Shown here one piece after another: positions 1-11,992 of a DNA stretch of 64,000 nucleotides. The notes beneath the pieces were generated by a model. The model was not told the DNA's origin. It was given only the letters and a program-made list of their open reading frames with translations, and did no database searches. The position numbers and the translations under genes were made by a program. Numbering within the stretch: the first letter of the stretch is position 1; each line of letters begins with the position of its first letter. The stretch is from Cheiracanthium punctorium (taxonomy: Eukaryota > Arthropoda > Arachnida > Araneae > Cheiracanthiidae): NCBI GenBank assembly GCA_038373885.1, contig JAWZYV010014411.1:1-64000 (forward strand). Reading direction: 5' to 3'.

Positions 1-63
1 GTTTTAACATTAGAGTGTAGAATATTGTGTGGTGTATTTCCACGCATAATAGTTTAATTTCTG

Positions 64-107
64 GCAAAAAAGTGCAACTATTACACGAGTAAACACGGCA
101 TGCCATA
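64..107 (+). mobile_element. Right end of a short MITE (TATTACACGAGTAAACAC family)
   Basis: The block ends in TATTACACGAGTAAACACGG, the terminal sequence of the two fuller copies near 13930-14110 and 16621-16785. Only the right end is visible; the left end would lie before the window. It has no coding capacity. Confidence 0.5.
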
Positions 108-1478
108 AAATTTACGTCATATCAAAGTAAAATTAGCAAAGAAACGAGATTAAAGTAAAATATTTCCTTCTGCTGCCGAAACATGGAGGATTTAAATATT
201 TAAATTGTGCATTTACAGGGAAGAAACGAAGATGAAAGTAATAGGTATTATTAGTAGATTTGTTGCGATAATATGGGTTAAAGCACAATATGCCATTAGA
301 ATATACAGAAAGGGGCATGCGCTCCCAATTTTGCATCAAGATCTTTTTATTTTCAATATTTGTTTGGAAATTCAAAAGGAAAAATCGATAGAAGAAAAAT
401 CCCCCCCAAATCTTTCCAGTGCCTCCCCCCCCAAAAAAAAAAATACCGTAAAAAACAGTAACACTACTTCAAAAGACCATTACAAGTACAAAAAGCAAAA
501 ATTGAAAAGTAAATAGTAAATATTCAATTACACCTCAATAACACGTAACATTTTTGAACAGCTGAATAACTTCTGCATAGAGTGCTTAAAACAACTCATG
601 CCAGTAAATATTTTTCAGAGACTGATATCTAGTGAGCTACGATTTCAGAAAAATATTTCTGTATCTAAATATTTATAACTGAAACTGAAACATTTTGACT
701 CAAAGCGAAAAACTCAGATGAAACGCGCAGAGTAAAAAGGAGCCAACAGCAGTTTGGCGTCTGTATTCTTTTCGCCAAATGCAGTCCGGCGCAATCATGG
801 AAAAAAATACAAAATACAAAGCTTTTGAAGGATTTTTTAGTTAATTTAATGCATTATATGCGCACATATAACATAAATACATGTTAAAACAATATTTTCG
901 TAAAGTTTCAAACAAGAAAGTGTAAGATAAGACTTAAAATTCAAGCTTCCGATGACAGCTCGAAAGCGAAACTACGTAAATAATCGCTTCAAAATAGTAC
1001 TTAATTTCGGATTTCTAGTTAAAAAAGTGATTTGTATGCATTAAGTAAGTATTTCAGATTAGGAAAATCGAAAGGAAAAACATAAGACTGATTATTTAAT
1101 GCTTAGATACAGCAGTTTTTCCGAAGTCACTCTGTTTCACAATGCTAACTCTACGGAAGATTTTCATCCATAGCCCGCGGCGGCTGATTCTCCGCTTCAG
1201 CCAATCAGAAATTATTTCACTCGTGTCGGATCTCTAACGAAGTATAGGGTCTCTAACTAGGGAGTATGTCTTTCTCCTGTGACTTGTGTGTCTCACGTGG
1301 TGTTCTTCGTTATCAGCCATCAGCGTGCGCTCGCATTGTGGTTAAGAGACAGGGGTAAACAGTAGTATGAGCATACTTTGATTGATTTTCATAGGATTAT
1401 TTTCGATAAATGACCTGTAATGGCCACTAAAACAGCATAACTTATTAACAAAGTTATAGCAAAAAATGGGCATGTATA
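108..1478. other. AT-rich DNA without a recognisable gene
   Basis: Open frames here are short and have no family features. A locally GC-richer patch at about 1170-1340 lies directly upstream of the hAT transposase remnant and could be its 5' leader or promoter. There is no TATA box or other element I could defend. Confidence 0.4.
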
Positions 1479-1903
1479 GTATGTCAAAGAAGCGAAATTT
1501 GCTTATTGTATGTAACGTGTGCCGGAGTGATTTCAGAATTTCTCACGGAGGAAACTGACATTTCTCGCCACGTGAGTTCGTCAAAACACAGTGAACAACG
1601 TGCTAACAGCAGCAAAAGTCCACAAACATTTTTCAAAGAGGACGGACAGTCCAGTGGCAGATTAATGCAAGTTTCTCGTGGGGGCGGTTAGTTAGAAGAT
1701 GACATATACATCCATTTTATGGAAGCAATTTAGGATCTTTTACATTAATTTCTTTTTTCTCGGGGGGGCGGTCGCCCCCCTTTAATCCGCCCTTGGGACA
1801 GTCGGACGCTATTCATGCAGAACTGTTATTTACATCTTTCTTGATCGAACACAATGTTCCTATTTTAGCAGCTGACCATGCTGAATGTGAGAGGGTTTTC
1901 CAG
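1479..1903 (+). pseudogene. hAT transposase, N-terminal and C-terminal-side fragments (BED-type zinc finger)
   Basis: The frame from ATG 1479 gives a CNVC pair followed, after a one-base frameshift near 1552, by an H-x-SSSKH segment: the C2/H2 spacing of a BED finger near the start of many hAT transposases. After a small insertion (1676-1794) a second piece reads LLFTSFLIEHN and ADHAECER, a conserved hAT stretch. The coding line breaks at 1903 because a 3.1 kb element has landed in the codons; the same protein resumes at 5043. The DDE catalytic core is absent, so this copy cannot make an active enzyme. The family call rests on recognised motifs, not on a search. Confidence 0.6.
1676..1794. 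mobile_element. Small MITE with GGGGCGG / CCGCCC ends
   Basis: About 120 bp without coding capacity, inserted inside the hAT transposase remnant. Its right end, in reverse complement, reads CAAGGGCGGATTAAAG, then a G-rich run, a GCGACCG core and a CCCGAGAAAAAA stretch. The same order of blocks occurs at 41977-42135, so this is a dispersed family. No clean target duplication is visible. Confidence 0.5.
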
Positions 1904-1918
1904 CAGACTTCGTGCCGA

Positions 1919-2127
1919 TTACACAGACGTGTAATCGATTACGATTACGATTAATTTTCACTTTTAGACCAGGATTACGATTACCGGAGAAAGTGTAATT
2001 CCCGATTATGGTTAGATTACGATTATCATATAAAACCCAATTTCCGATTACGATTAGATTACGATTATGTAATCTATTAAGACATTCGATTATGATTACA
2101 TTTGAGTCCGATTACGATTACATTTCG
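1919..2127. repeat. GATTACGATTA array, left subterminal
   Basis: Repeated CGATTACGATTA and GATTACGATTAT words in variable spacing start just inside the CAGACTTCGTG end. The right-hand partner lies at 4789-5036. The two arrays are inverted relative to the element centre. Confidence 0.8.
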
Positions 2128-4264
2128 ATTACAAAACTTTCTTTTCACCCTTCTGGAATTGATATTATAAATGTCTAAATTTTGCAATTTTAACTCAAGA
2201 ACAGAATAATGGGTCCATTTGTTCAGGGAGCTAAATTACAAGAATGCCATACAGCAAGAACTTCCATACTATTAGACGAACCTGGTTGATTTTCTAGGCC
2301 CACTTGTGAAAAGTTTTTTAATGCATACGAACCTCTATTTGAACATGGCATTTTTCGATTTTAACTTAAACATATGTCATTTGCAGTGTGTGTGTGGGGT
2401 GGGAGGGGGGGACAGGCTTGGTGGTTTAACACATCTTTGAAATGAACCCAGGTTTATCCTAATCAAGAAAAAATTAGTATACAAAAATTGATATTTGATC
2501 CCTTCTATGATCGGCGTTGCTTCCTTGCTTATGTCCTGGTTTTCTGGTTTCGAAAGAGGTACTGGCAGACGCATGAAAAGTTAGCCGTGGTTCCTATTCA
2601 GCCGTGAAGGAGGAACCTCTGTCATTACGATCTTGCAACGATGTGCGCGAACATATTAAACCAAAGTTTAAGATTTTTTAATGCATTGAGTAAAATGCTA
2701 AAAACAGGGGCTCTCGACAAATGCATTGTTTTCTCCACAATAACCATTAGCCTGAATCTGAATAGATGAGGCTGGACGTATATTGCAGTTATTATTTCAC
2801 AGAAATCTTCCCGCACAGTTTAACTTCTTTTTTTATACTTTCATAACACGTATATGGGCATTAAATATCTAAAACCGGGCTGCCAAACAAACAAACTTTT
2901 AATTTCTAGAATACACACGCAGTTTTAAAAATTCAAAACTAACTACTAACTCAAAACTACATGCATACTATCTATTGAAGAAAGACTTAAGAATACTACT
3001 AATAAGAATTACTTAAGAATAGCAGAATGGAGATGTCTAAAGATATCTCTAAACATACATCTTAAAAGTGTGGTGGGTCATATATAGTGTATTGGTGCTG
3101 GTACGACGTAATAAACAAAACTGGACAGTGATATTGGCGGTGTGAACGGTAAAACCCAACGTAATGCCAATTACAATAAAAAAGGCCCGAATTTACTGTA
3201 AAACTATTTTATAAATAATTAATCGTTCAAAGATGCTCACTTTCTAAGCAATTTGCTGTTATATATGATAAAGAACTGACACACATTTTTGTCTCCGGTC
3301 AAGAATTCCTTTTACATATTGAATATTTAATATACACATACATACATGCATTTGAAATTTAATGAAAATAGTATAGTGCCAAAAGTTGTTTAAACTTTTG
3401 AATGTGGTATAAAGGAGCTAACATTTTTATGAGAGATAGAAAATAGGTTAATATAGACGTAGAGATGTCAAAGATTTGCGGATGGGGGGGGGGGAGGGAT
3501 GTGTGTATATAATATATTCAAGAGTGGAAATAGTGAAATTTTTATAGGTTTTGTGTGAGGAAAAGACTTTTGAATCGATGATATTTTAAACAAAGTAGAC
3601 GGCAAGCGGATGTTGTCCCCTGTCCTACGTCTATGTTGTTTAATGCGAATTCTCGGAGAAATTATAAAAGCTTATAATACACACAATAGAAAAGTTATAT
3701 ATAATTAGTCTCCAGTTTAATTCCAAATTGATAATAAATAGATACCAACAATTCAAGTTCGAAAGACGTACTATGTTTTAATATAATATGTGTACAGTAC
3801 AAATTAGATAAAAACAAAATATTTTAAATAATTTTCACACTCATCAGTGAAAAAAACGAAGTATGAATACTTTGTGAATCATATTTTTTAAAAAATGAAC
3901 TGTTTTCTGGGTCTAATCACTAACACTGGCATAAATGAAAATAAATTATTTATCCGTTAAACTTTCAGATAAGTCAAGGCAGCCAATCAAGTCGAAAATA
4001 AGACAAAATTGATTTTTAATACTTCATTATGTATTTTTACGCATTTTTACTCACCATCAAATTCTATTGAAGGAAAAAAAATGTTAATTCTATTTAAGGG
4101 GGAAAAGGGATTTTGTAGATCATTGTCTATGTTCCCTACTCTTTACCCATTTATCCAGAAATTTATCGATCATTAAAAAATATTGATATTTCTAAAGGTC
4201 TTTATACATTATAAAATTATCTACATTCTTATTAATAGCACAAAGATATACTAAGTTTTAACGG

Positions 4265-4441
4265 AAATATATGCGCTCCTACCTGCTTATCCAAACAACA
4301 CAAGGAACCAAAGTTTATCTGTTGTCCACTAATCCAAACAACACATTCATAGTTTTTAAATGCACATCCTTTTCCATTTTTATTTTTATACTTTTCTAAA
4401 ACTGAAAAAACATGCTGCACTTTTTCCTGTGTAGGTGCCAT
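4265..4441 (-). other. Candidate first exon inside the CAGACTTCGTG element (unidentified)
   Basis: A minus-strand frame opens at 4441 with MAPTQEKVQHVFSVLEKY, followed by lysine- and cysteine-containing sequence, and meets a CAGGTAGG donor-like site near 4280. It could be the N-terminal exon of the element's own transposase. I do not recognise the protein, and an adjacent overlapping minus frame (4396-4818) suggests chance openness, so this is weak. Confidence 0.15.
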
Positions 4442-4788
4442 TTATGTTCTTTTTCACGATCGCAAATCAAAATGAAGAAATGAAGGAAAGATCTGACACC
4501 ACAAGAAATAGTTTTAGCTATTCCCTCCCGTGCAACCCTCACTTTCTTCTGGGAAGTCCATTCTTGTCTCTCACCAGTCCAGACTTGGATGAACAGAAGA
4601 CGACAGACAACAACAACAAAAGAATGGTCATCTAAATATTTTCCCGGGGAAAAAAAAATAATACAAGTGAGCTCCTGTCTTCCTCCAAACGTCGGAGCTC
4701 CAGGGGAACTTCCTGTCTTCAGGGCATGCCTGTGCCTCCTCGTGAAAATTTTCCCAGCAAGCTGAACAAAAACTAAAACTGGGCAACT

Positions 4789-5036
4789 GTAATCGTTTTG
4801 TAATCGTCCCGTAATCAAAGCGACTACGATTACAGGCTCTTCGATTACGACTATCTGGCAAATGAAATTTCTAGATTACGATTAGACTACGATTACGCGA
4901 AAAAATAAACTTCTAGATTATGACTAGATTACGATTACGTGAAAAATTTAATTGCCAGATTACGATTATATTACGATTACACAAGAAAATGTAATCGATT
5001 ACAGTCGATTACGATTACACGATTATGATTACACGA
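4789..5036. repeat. GATTACGATTA array, right subterminal
   Basis: Many diverged copies of ATTACGATTAGA and TGTAATCG words end directly at the CACGAAGTCTG terminus. Together with 1919-2127 they form the paired subterminal repeats of the element. Confidence 0.8.
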
Positions 5037-5042
5037 AGTCTG

Positions 5043-5206
5043 GTTTTCAGTATTATTCGGAAAAACAGAAATGAATTCCGGTGCAACATGTCTAATAAGA
5101 TTTTGGAAAGCCTTATTATTATGAAATCCGAAAAAGCTATGCTGCTTCTTGAAGTCAGCACAGTCAAAATGAGAGTTTTTTCAAGTCAGTTAAGTAATTA
5201 TAATTA
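5043..5206 (+). pseudogene. hAT transposase C-terminal-side fragment
   Basis: Immediately after the target duplication the frame reads VFSIIRKNRNEFRCNMSN and then LESLIIMKSEKAM, the conserved C-terminal-side (dimerisation region) style of hAT transposases. It continues the frame left at 1903 and ends at a stop at 5205-5207. It is a relic of an old hAT copy. Confidence 0.6.
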
Positions 5207-5558
5207 ATAAATTGTTACCAGGAATCTGGAAGATGGTGTATTGATTTGCCTTTTATTCAACAACTTCATTTTATTTTATTGTTCTTAGCTTTATTTAATA
5301 CTTAAACTTCAAACAAATAATTGTGATATAAAATGCATTAAAACTAATACTCGTGCATTCTATGGTGAAAGGTAAAAAATAACGCTCACGCATTGTATAG
5401 CAAAAACTGTCGAAATTTCTGTTCGCGCGCTGTTTTACACATTTTGATTTTCCCAGGTTGGCAAGTCTGTAATTATATTCCTTTCCTTCTTTTTACAGTT
5501 GTGTTTCGATTTGTAATCAGTAGAAATAAAACAAGATATCAAAGGCAGTCAATTAATT

Positions 5559-5727
5559 GTAAATAACTAGTTATTTAATAAGAGTACTAAAAAATTCTGG
5601 ACCTTAAAGATTTAAATTAATAGAGAGCTTTATAAATAACACATATTGTAAAAAATAGTACAGAAATGTACTATTTCTTCGATATGTGTATTATTTGCAA
5701 GGCTCTTTATTAATTTTAATTAGTTAT
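5559..5727. repeat. Long imperfect foldback (miRNA-like or MITE hairpin)
   Basis: The inner arms 5617-5662 and 5669-5713 pair over roughly 45 bases with few mismatches around a short loop (AGAAAT). Outer arms (GTAAATAACTAGTTATTTA and its partner near 5710-5727) extend the foldback. It could be a compact MITE or a small-RNA precursor; the sequence alone cannot separate these. Confidence 0.5.
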
Positions 5728-7541
5728 TTACTCACATGGCTGTAAATTGTCAATGATGAGTTATAAAAATGATTAGTAACAGAATGCAAATTTTATTATT
5801 TCTTGATAATGTAAAAAGAAATTTTTGATGGTGTAATTACTGTTGAAATGTATAATTCATATAGAAAAAACTTTTAAAATCTTATACTAAGGTTTCTTTA
5901 ATAATTTGTTGAAAAGAGAGTTAACATAAGTGTATAAAATGCACCGAGACTAATCAGCTATTTCTGTTCTTCACACAAGAAAGAAGCTGATTTTTTCAAC
6001 AGTCATCAGTTCAGAAATATTATTTCTATAGTTTAATTCTATTTTTTTCTGCATGTCTGGGAAACCTTTTAAATCAATTGCTGTAAAGGTGTCAAATGTT
6101 TTTGAAGATGTTGGAAGGTTAGAAAGATTTTATTTTATATTTTACTGCATATCTCCAAAATTTCTGCTCAATTGGCCATCGTAGCGTTAGAAATATACAG
6201 AGTAATTTCACATAAATGGAACAAACTTCAAATGCTCATACAGCTTACTAGAACATAAATTTTTTGCATAAGAATGTACAGTTGGATGTGATGTGTTAAA
6301 GCACAAGCACAAGAAATAAGTTATAAAAAGTAAAACATTGTTTATTTACAACATCATCGTTGTTTACAGATCATTCTTAGTAGCAATGAAATGAATGCTC
6401 AAAATTTTGGCCACCAACAATAATACATGTTGGATAGTAGGGCTGAATAATTTTAGAATTTAAAAGATATATTTTTTATACTTGATAATTAATATTTCAC
6501 AAATGTTATTTTCCAAACAAAGAAGCTATAAATCTGTTTCCCATATAAAAAAAAGTCAAAATACATTTTAATATGATTCATACTCACATACATAGAAAAT
6601 TTTGTATTTAAGAAATATAAAAAATATATTTTAATATATTTTTAGTAACAATTAATATATTATTACTAAAAATATATTTTAAGGCAAATAGTATCTAGTA
6701 TAATGGAAAACAACCATAATGATGGTTAATAGCTTTAACTGAAACCATTCTCATTGAAAAACCATCTAAAATGAAATCCAATTAGAACTTTATCATCTAT
6801 CTAAGTAGTACAGTTGAGTCCGACATCATCTTTAACAGATGCCAAACCATAGCTATAATTGGTGATAATTGGTGCTCCATAGATTTTATTGTGGTCAAAC
6901 CGAAATTGAAAATAACAAATTTGAGCCCACTTTATTGCTTTGAGATCCTCAGCTTTCTTCAAATTAGAATGGACATTTTAGTTTATACACTTAGAAATTT
7001 TTACTTCATACCTCATACTTTTACTTCATTGAATCGCAGCATTTAATTTTTTAAATATTTTTTGGATCGATATGATATGGGTATAATATAAATTCATTGA
7101 TACGATAACTATATATTACATAATTCATTGAATAGCTAAATATTATGTAATAAAATAAACATAACTGATTACTAGTACTGATTAGGTTACATTCATTTAA
7201 CATAATTAATGTAATGTAATCAATAAATTAAAAGGGCTAGTAAAGATTCAAACATTCACCCTGAAAGGTTTAAAAAAGAATATACTTTTATTTCTCTTAA
7301 AACAATGAAGTATTTTCTGTTACATTCTCTAAAGCTTTAAATAAATGATAATCCCTGAATAGGCATGAACACAAAAACAATTCTATATTTTATATTCAAG
7401 GCTAGAGCTGAGCCAAGCCAGTTTTAGAGATAAATAATAATATACAGTAATAAAGCAGAAATCTGCATAACTTGTGGAGACTGTAGGTTACACAAATTTT
7501 AGGCAAAAAAAATGCAAAGTATCACAGTTAGCTTGTTTCTT

Positions 7542-7542
<1 letters not shown>

Positions 7543-7588
<46 letters not shown>
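7543..7588. repeat. Poly(T) tract, 46 bases
   Basis: An uninterrupted T run. It may be the reverse-strand poly(A) tail of a retroposed sequence, but no retroposon body is recognisable to its left. Confidence 0.9.
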
Positions 7589-7593
<5 letters not shown>

Positions 7594-8406
7594 CCCTAAA
7601 ATTTTGAGAACGGTATTTCAGAGGTCTATGACTCTTTAGCAGCCTTTTATCTCACTTGTTCCAACGACTTAATCAGAGACACAAAACTTACAAAAACATA
7701 AAACTATAAAGCAAAAAGGAAGGCACAGCACGAAGAAACACAGAAATAGAGGAAGAGGAAGAAGTAAAGTAAAAAGGAAGAAAACAGTAAAAAATTGAAA
7801 TAGAAAAAAACAAACAAAAACTAAGGAAGTACATAATAGCAGGTCCATTCCTATTTATCTCATGAATGGAACTGCATGGAAAGGCAAATAGAATTAGAAT
7901 TTTAAAAGCATATGCTTTTTGTTGCATCTATAATAATAAAAAATATTTTTTAACATTGTTCATAATTCACAATGATAGATTTTTATACTATAATATGGAA
8001 TCACTGAAAATCAATCAAAAAATTCTTAGTCTTTATATCTGTGAAGTAAGATAGTTTTTCAGCACACTGTTTTGTTGAGAAAATAGTCGGTATAAATAAA
8101 ATTATTTGATAGGAAACTGCATGTTTCACTGTTATCAATTTTAGCATAATAATAAAAGCAACTTCAAATTCCATATGTTTAAATTTAATTTTTTGTGAAT
8201 TTCAATTCAATCAAATGTTTTATTGGGGTAAAATTAAGTATCTGAAATTAATTTCTCTCAATCAGAATTCTTTTGTGGCACTTGCTTTTATTTAATTAGC
8301 TATTAAAGATGAGAAAAATGAAAATATATACAGTGTCCCCATCATTTCTTTCAGGGCTTGCACATACCCTTAAATGAAAATTAAAGAGGACTACAAAATG
8401 TTGAAT

Positions 8407-8410
<4 letters not shown>

Positions 8411-8474
<64 letters not shown>
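8411..8474. repeat. (TA)n microsatellite
   Basis: About 32 TA units, followed by a short CATACACACA run. It lies directly beside the left end of the pogo-like element, which targets TA. Confidence 0.95.
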
Positions 8475-8478
<4 letters not shown>

Positions 8479-9749
8479 CACACACACAATTGAATCTCCC
8501 TATAACGAACTCTCTCGGTTCCAGTTAAAAAATTCGCTATAGAGAAAATTTCGTTGTACGGAGATTTTTGCACAGGGCCGGTCTTAGGCATTTTACAGGC
8601 GTAGGTGAGAACTGATTTTACGCCCCTTCATATGAGAGATGGTTTTACGCCCCTTCATATACGAGATGTTTTACGCCCCCCCCCCTTCTTTCAACTACTT
8701 CCTTTATCACTCCCCTGCCCCATGATCAGAAAAGCTTTAAAAGTAATTTAATAAAATTGATTTATGTATTTTTAAATTTTAGGAAATTTATATACTGTTA
8801 AATGTTTGCAAAATATTGAAAGATAAAGCGTCCTTATTATTTTCTCTTAATATTAAGAATCACGAAATTATTTGAAAAATATTAATTGATATAATTATAC
8901 AATTAATATAATTTTTGAAATGACTCATAATAATGAAAATAAAATCCACACTACTAGAGTAAAAGAATTTTCACAATTAAATATTAAAATTTATGCTATG
9001 CTTTAATAGTCATTGAAATTTAATGGCAAAATTTTAGATGTAAACATGTAATCTTTGAACTTACGAAATGTTTGGCTGCTAGTCTCGGGAATCGCTAAAT
9101 GAAAATGGTTCATTTTTACTTTTCTTATTACAATTTTCATTCAAAAAGTTTCCTACAGTAATAAGTAGATACAGTAGCTTTACTTTCCTTATCGAAGAAA
9201 AAATGAAATCTACTCGTTTAATATTGTTTTACTGATATTAAGTTTCCATTCCACTTATATTAGGTTATTAATTAGACTATATTTATATGATATTGAAGAG
9301 TTTCAATCGTTATGACATTATATACTATTCCACTTGATTTATCAAAGACATATGCATACATTATTTACAACATGTTCCCCATTCCCCCTCCCACCCTTAT
9401 TTAATATTTCCAAATACAAATTTTTGTGGTAAATAATTCTTAAAAGAAATTATATCATATATATGTCTATGTTTTCAATTAATAAAAAATAAATATTCTC
9501 TCCAAAAAAAATAATTTTAATAAAGTGTAAGTAAATAAAGAATAAATGAAATCAGTTTTTAAACGAAGTTAGCGTTATAACAATTTACATTTTTGCATTT
9601 AAACATGTAGTAAATATTTAAAAAATAAATTCAAATAACTCATAATAATGCAAATAAAATCCATTTATTTAATTAAAAAATCTGAAGTGACTCCACTCGA
9701 CCTTCCGAACACTTACGATTAAGATCATTACCAAGCATTTAAATAAATT

Positions 9750-10030
9750 TTAATCGATGAATAATTCAAACATATATACCAAATTGAAGCTCCATCGAAT
9801 GCACCGTTTAAATGCTAGCGCACTTTCATGAATTTCGGCCAATGGGCCGTAATGTAAAAGAAATTTTTGTCGTAGCCCTGTGGAAAAACTGTAAGTCCTA
9901 TACACACCAAAATCAATACCGGTCTTGCGACGGTGGTTTATAACATATATACCCAATTTGAGCTCAATTGAATGCCCCGTTAGGAGCTATCGTGTTCACT
10001 CACACACACATACATACATACATACATCTC
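9750..10030. other. Possible 3' tail of an old retroposon
   Basis: Two related stretches (ATATATACCAAATTGAAGC near 9772 and ATATATACCCAATTTGAGC near 9944) lead to GAGCTATCGTGTTCAC and a short CATACATA microsatellite. This resembles a LINE/SINE 3' end with a simple-repeat tail. No reverse transcriptase is visible, and assignment to a family is not possible. Confidence 0.25.
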
Positions 10031-10275
10031 GTAAAAACAGCATAAATGAATTCAGAAGAGCTCAAAACGTGTAAATACACCAAAATCTCTAGGTGGAATT
10101 TTTTCATTATTACAATACTTTCCTGACATGGTACATGTTCGGAAAGTAAAAGTTATAAGAATTTAAATTAAAAATTCATTATAAAAGTTTAAAGTAAAAA
10201 TTCATGCTGCGCTGCAATGTTTATGGAAATGTAATTGATCAATTGTACATGTACACGCTTAGTCTTTGAACTTAC

Positions 10276-10408
10276 CCCTTGTATGGTTTTCTCCGAAACC
10301 TCGCTTCAATACGGGCTAGAATCCCTTAGAAAGTCCCCACGGTGAGCATCCCTCCTATAGGCTAAGGACCCTAGTGCAGTCAGTCGGCCTTAATCCACAA
10401 ACAAACAT
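10276..10408 (-). mobile_element. SINE tail fragment (no tRNA-like head)
   Basis: In reverse complement this block contains a GGGACTTTCTAAGGGATTCTA segment (split here as GGGACTTTCTAAGG plus GATTCTA) matching the 3' half of the SINE copies at 16100-16335 and 36340-36425. It interrupts the middle copy of the hAT exon-1 repeat, so it inserted after that duplication or by chance in that copy. Confidence 0.45.
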
Positions 10409-11130
10409 ATCTTGTTGCTAGTCTCAGGAATCATCGTTTGAACATAATTCATTTCATTAGAATTTAGATTATTAAAATTTTCTTTTATTCATTCAAAAAT
10501 AATTTTCCTAGTAATACACTAAGTAGAGATTGTTTTGACATCCTTTCTTATTACAAAAAATATACCTTTATGAAAAATCTTTAGTGAATATTTGTTTTAA
10601 ATGTGTTTTAGATTATTAAATAGACAATATTTATGTATTATTGAAATGTTTAAAGCTTTATGAAGTTAGATGCTGTTGTATTTGTATGTTTAAAGGAATG
10701 CACAATGTGCTTATATTAATCGCAACCTCTTCCTCTCTCTATTTTAAGTATTTCAAATACAATATTCTACAGGTACTCATTCATTAAAAAAAAAGTATGT
10801 CATGTGATAACGCAAATTTGGGTATTTTTTATGAAATAAAAATAAATAACCTCAAAACATTTAAATAAAGTATGATTATGAATTTCAATCACCTTTTAAA
10901 CTGTGTTTACATTATAACAGTCTTAGTTTTTAAAATACATTTCGACTTGTCGACAAAAAAAACTAATCTATCAAATAAGTCGTAATAATGCAAGTAAAAT
11001 CATTTAATCAATTATCATAATAAATAAAAACTGAAAATAAAACTTTTTAATCGATACTTCATTGCTCATGAAAATTTAATTGCACAATTAAAGATTTAAA
11101 AACAGTACAGTATTTGAACTTTGAACTTAC

Positions 11131-11281
11131 CAAATGTCTGGCTGCTAGCTTCCGGAGTCGCCGATTCACAGTGGTTATCTTCATTATAATTTTGTTTTAA
11201 AAATTTACCCAAGCTTTCCCTCATTTTTTTCTCATTCTTTTGCTTTCTGAAATAAGCTCCGGATGGACGTTTTCTATTCAT
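11131..11281 (-). pseudogene. First exon of a hAT (zinc-finger MYM-like/TTF-type) transposase
   Basis: ATG at 11281 (minus) opens MNRKRPSGAYFRKQKNEKK, the basic N-terminus typical of transposases annotated as zinc-finger MYM-type proteins. The exon is about 50 codons, ends SATPEASSQTFG, and abuts a good donor GTAAGT. Exons carrying the TTF finger and DDE core should follow at lower coordinates, but only degenerate repeats of this exon are there. The gene is therefore truncated. The family call comes from the N-terminal motif only. Confidence 0.45.
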
Positions 11282-11778
11282 GTTTTGTTTAAAGATGAAA
11301 ATCGTTAGCAAAATATCCCCTTTGAAACAGAAAGAATGAGTATTCCCCGCAATCTCACATGTAAAAGATAGCCAGACGACCGAGCAGTGCTGACATGACA
11401 ACTGACTAAACCCTGAGAATTGAGAATACCTAATTGGGTAAACTATGTCCCTCTCCGCACAACTGGACTTTAGTCATTTGTTTATAGTAAACTAATGGAA
11501 AGTATCTGTTTCGGATTTCTAGTCTATGCATATGCTGCCCTAACCACTTTCTCCGCAGGTGGTCTTTCTGCCAAAAAACTTTCTGCCCTTGTCCTGGTAA
11601 ATGTAAACTGTTATCTTAAATATTCTTTAGAATAAGCTAAATGCTTAATTTACTATTTCAATTAAATATTTAATGTCATGCCAGAGAAATATTCTGTTAA
11701 TAAAATACTAGTACAGTACATGATCTATAGCAAAAAAGGCAGTTATACTGGCTATACAGTCGTATTACTGGCTATAGA

Positions 11779-11946
11779 TAAGGTGACCACACGTCCCGTT
11801 TTGAACGGGACAACCCGTTTATAGGTGGCTTGTCCCGTTGTCCCCAAGCACAGCTTCGGGATTCCGTAATGTCCTGTTTTTAGAAAGAGAGCAACCTGCG
11901 GTAACGATTTCAATAAAGGCCTCTAAAATCATCTGACGGCAGTGTC

Positions 11947-11992
<46 letters not shown>

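Larger units (their letters stand above)
1904..5042. mobile_element. hAT-like element with GATTACGATTA subterminal arrays
   Basis: The ends are CAGACTTCGTG and its complement CACGAAGTCTG. The flanks are GTTTTCCAG on the left and GTTTTCAG on the right: an 8-bp target duplication with one extra C on the left. The insertion splits a hAT transposase frame that continues on both sides, which confirms the borders independently. Both inner ends carry long arrays of GATTACGATTA-type words. The middle (about 2130-4780) is mostly AT-rich with no transposase I can recognise. It belongs to the same family as the 253-bp copy at 38263-38515. Confidence 0.75.
5207..8486. other. AT-rich spacer with foldback and poly(T)
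   Basis: Apart from the foldback at 5559-5727, the poly(T) run at 7543-7588 and the TA run at 8411-8474, I see only AT-rich sequence with short chance frames. A palindromic AAAATATATTTT-type patch lies at 6610-6680. No splice-site-bounded exon stands out. Confidence 0.5.
8900..11300. repeat. Three degenerate copies of a ~1 kb unit around a hAT first exon
   Basis: Two landmarks recur in order. One is CATAATAATG followed by AAAATCCA-like words (8926, 9641, 10981). The other is CTTTGAACTTAC followed by GGCTGCTAGTCTC-like words (9053, 10263 to 10420, 11118). The second landmark is the reverse complement of an exon end plus a GTAAGTTCAAAG splice donor. In the middle copy a SINE tail interrupts the landmark. 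The duplication therefore repeats the 5' part of a gene. Confidence 0.6.

Noticed and set aside
4396..4818. 140-codon minus-strand frame as a gene
   Set aside because: It has no domain, overlaps other open frames in all directions, and ends in the GATTAC repeat array. Openness by chance is likelier.
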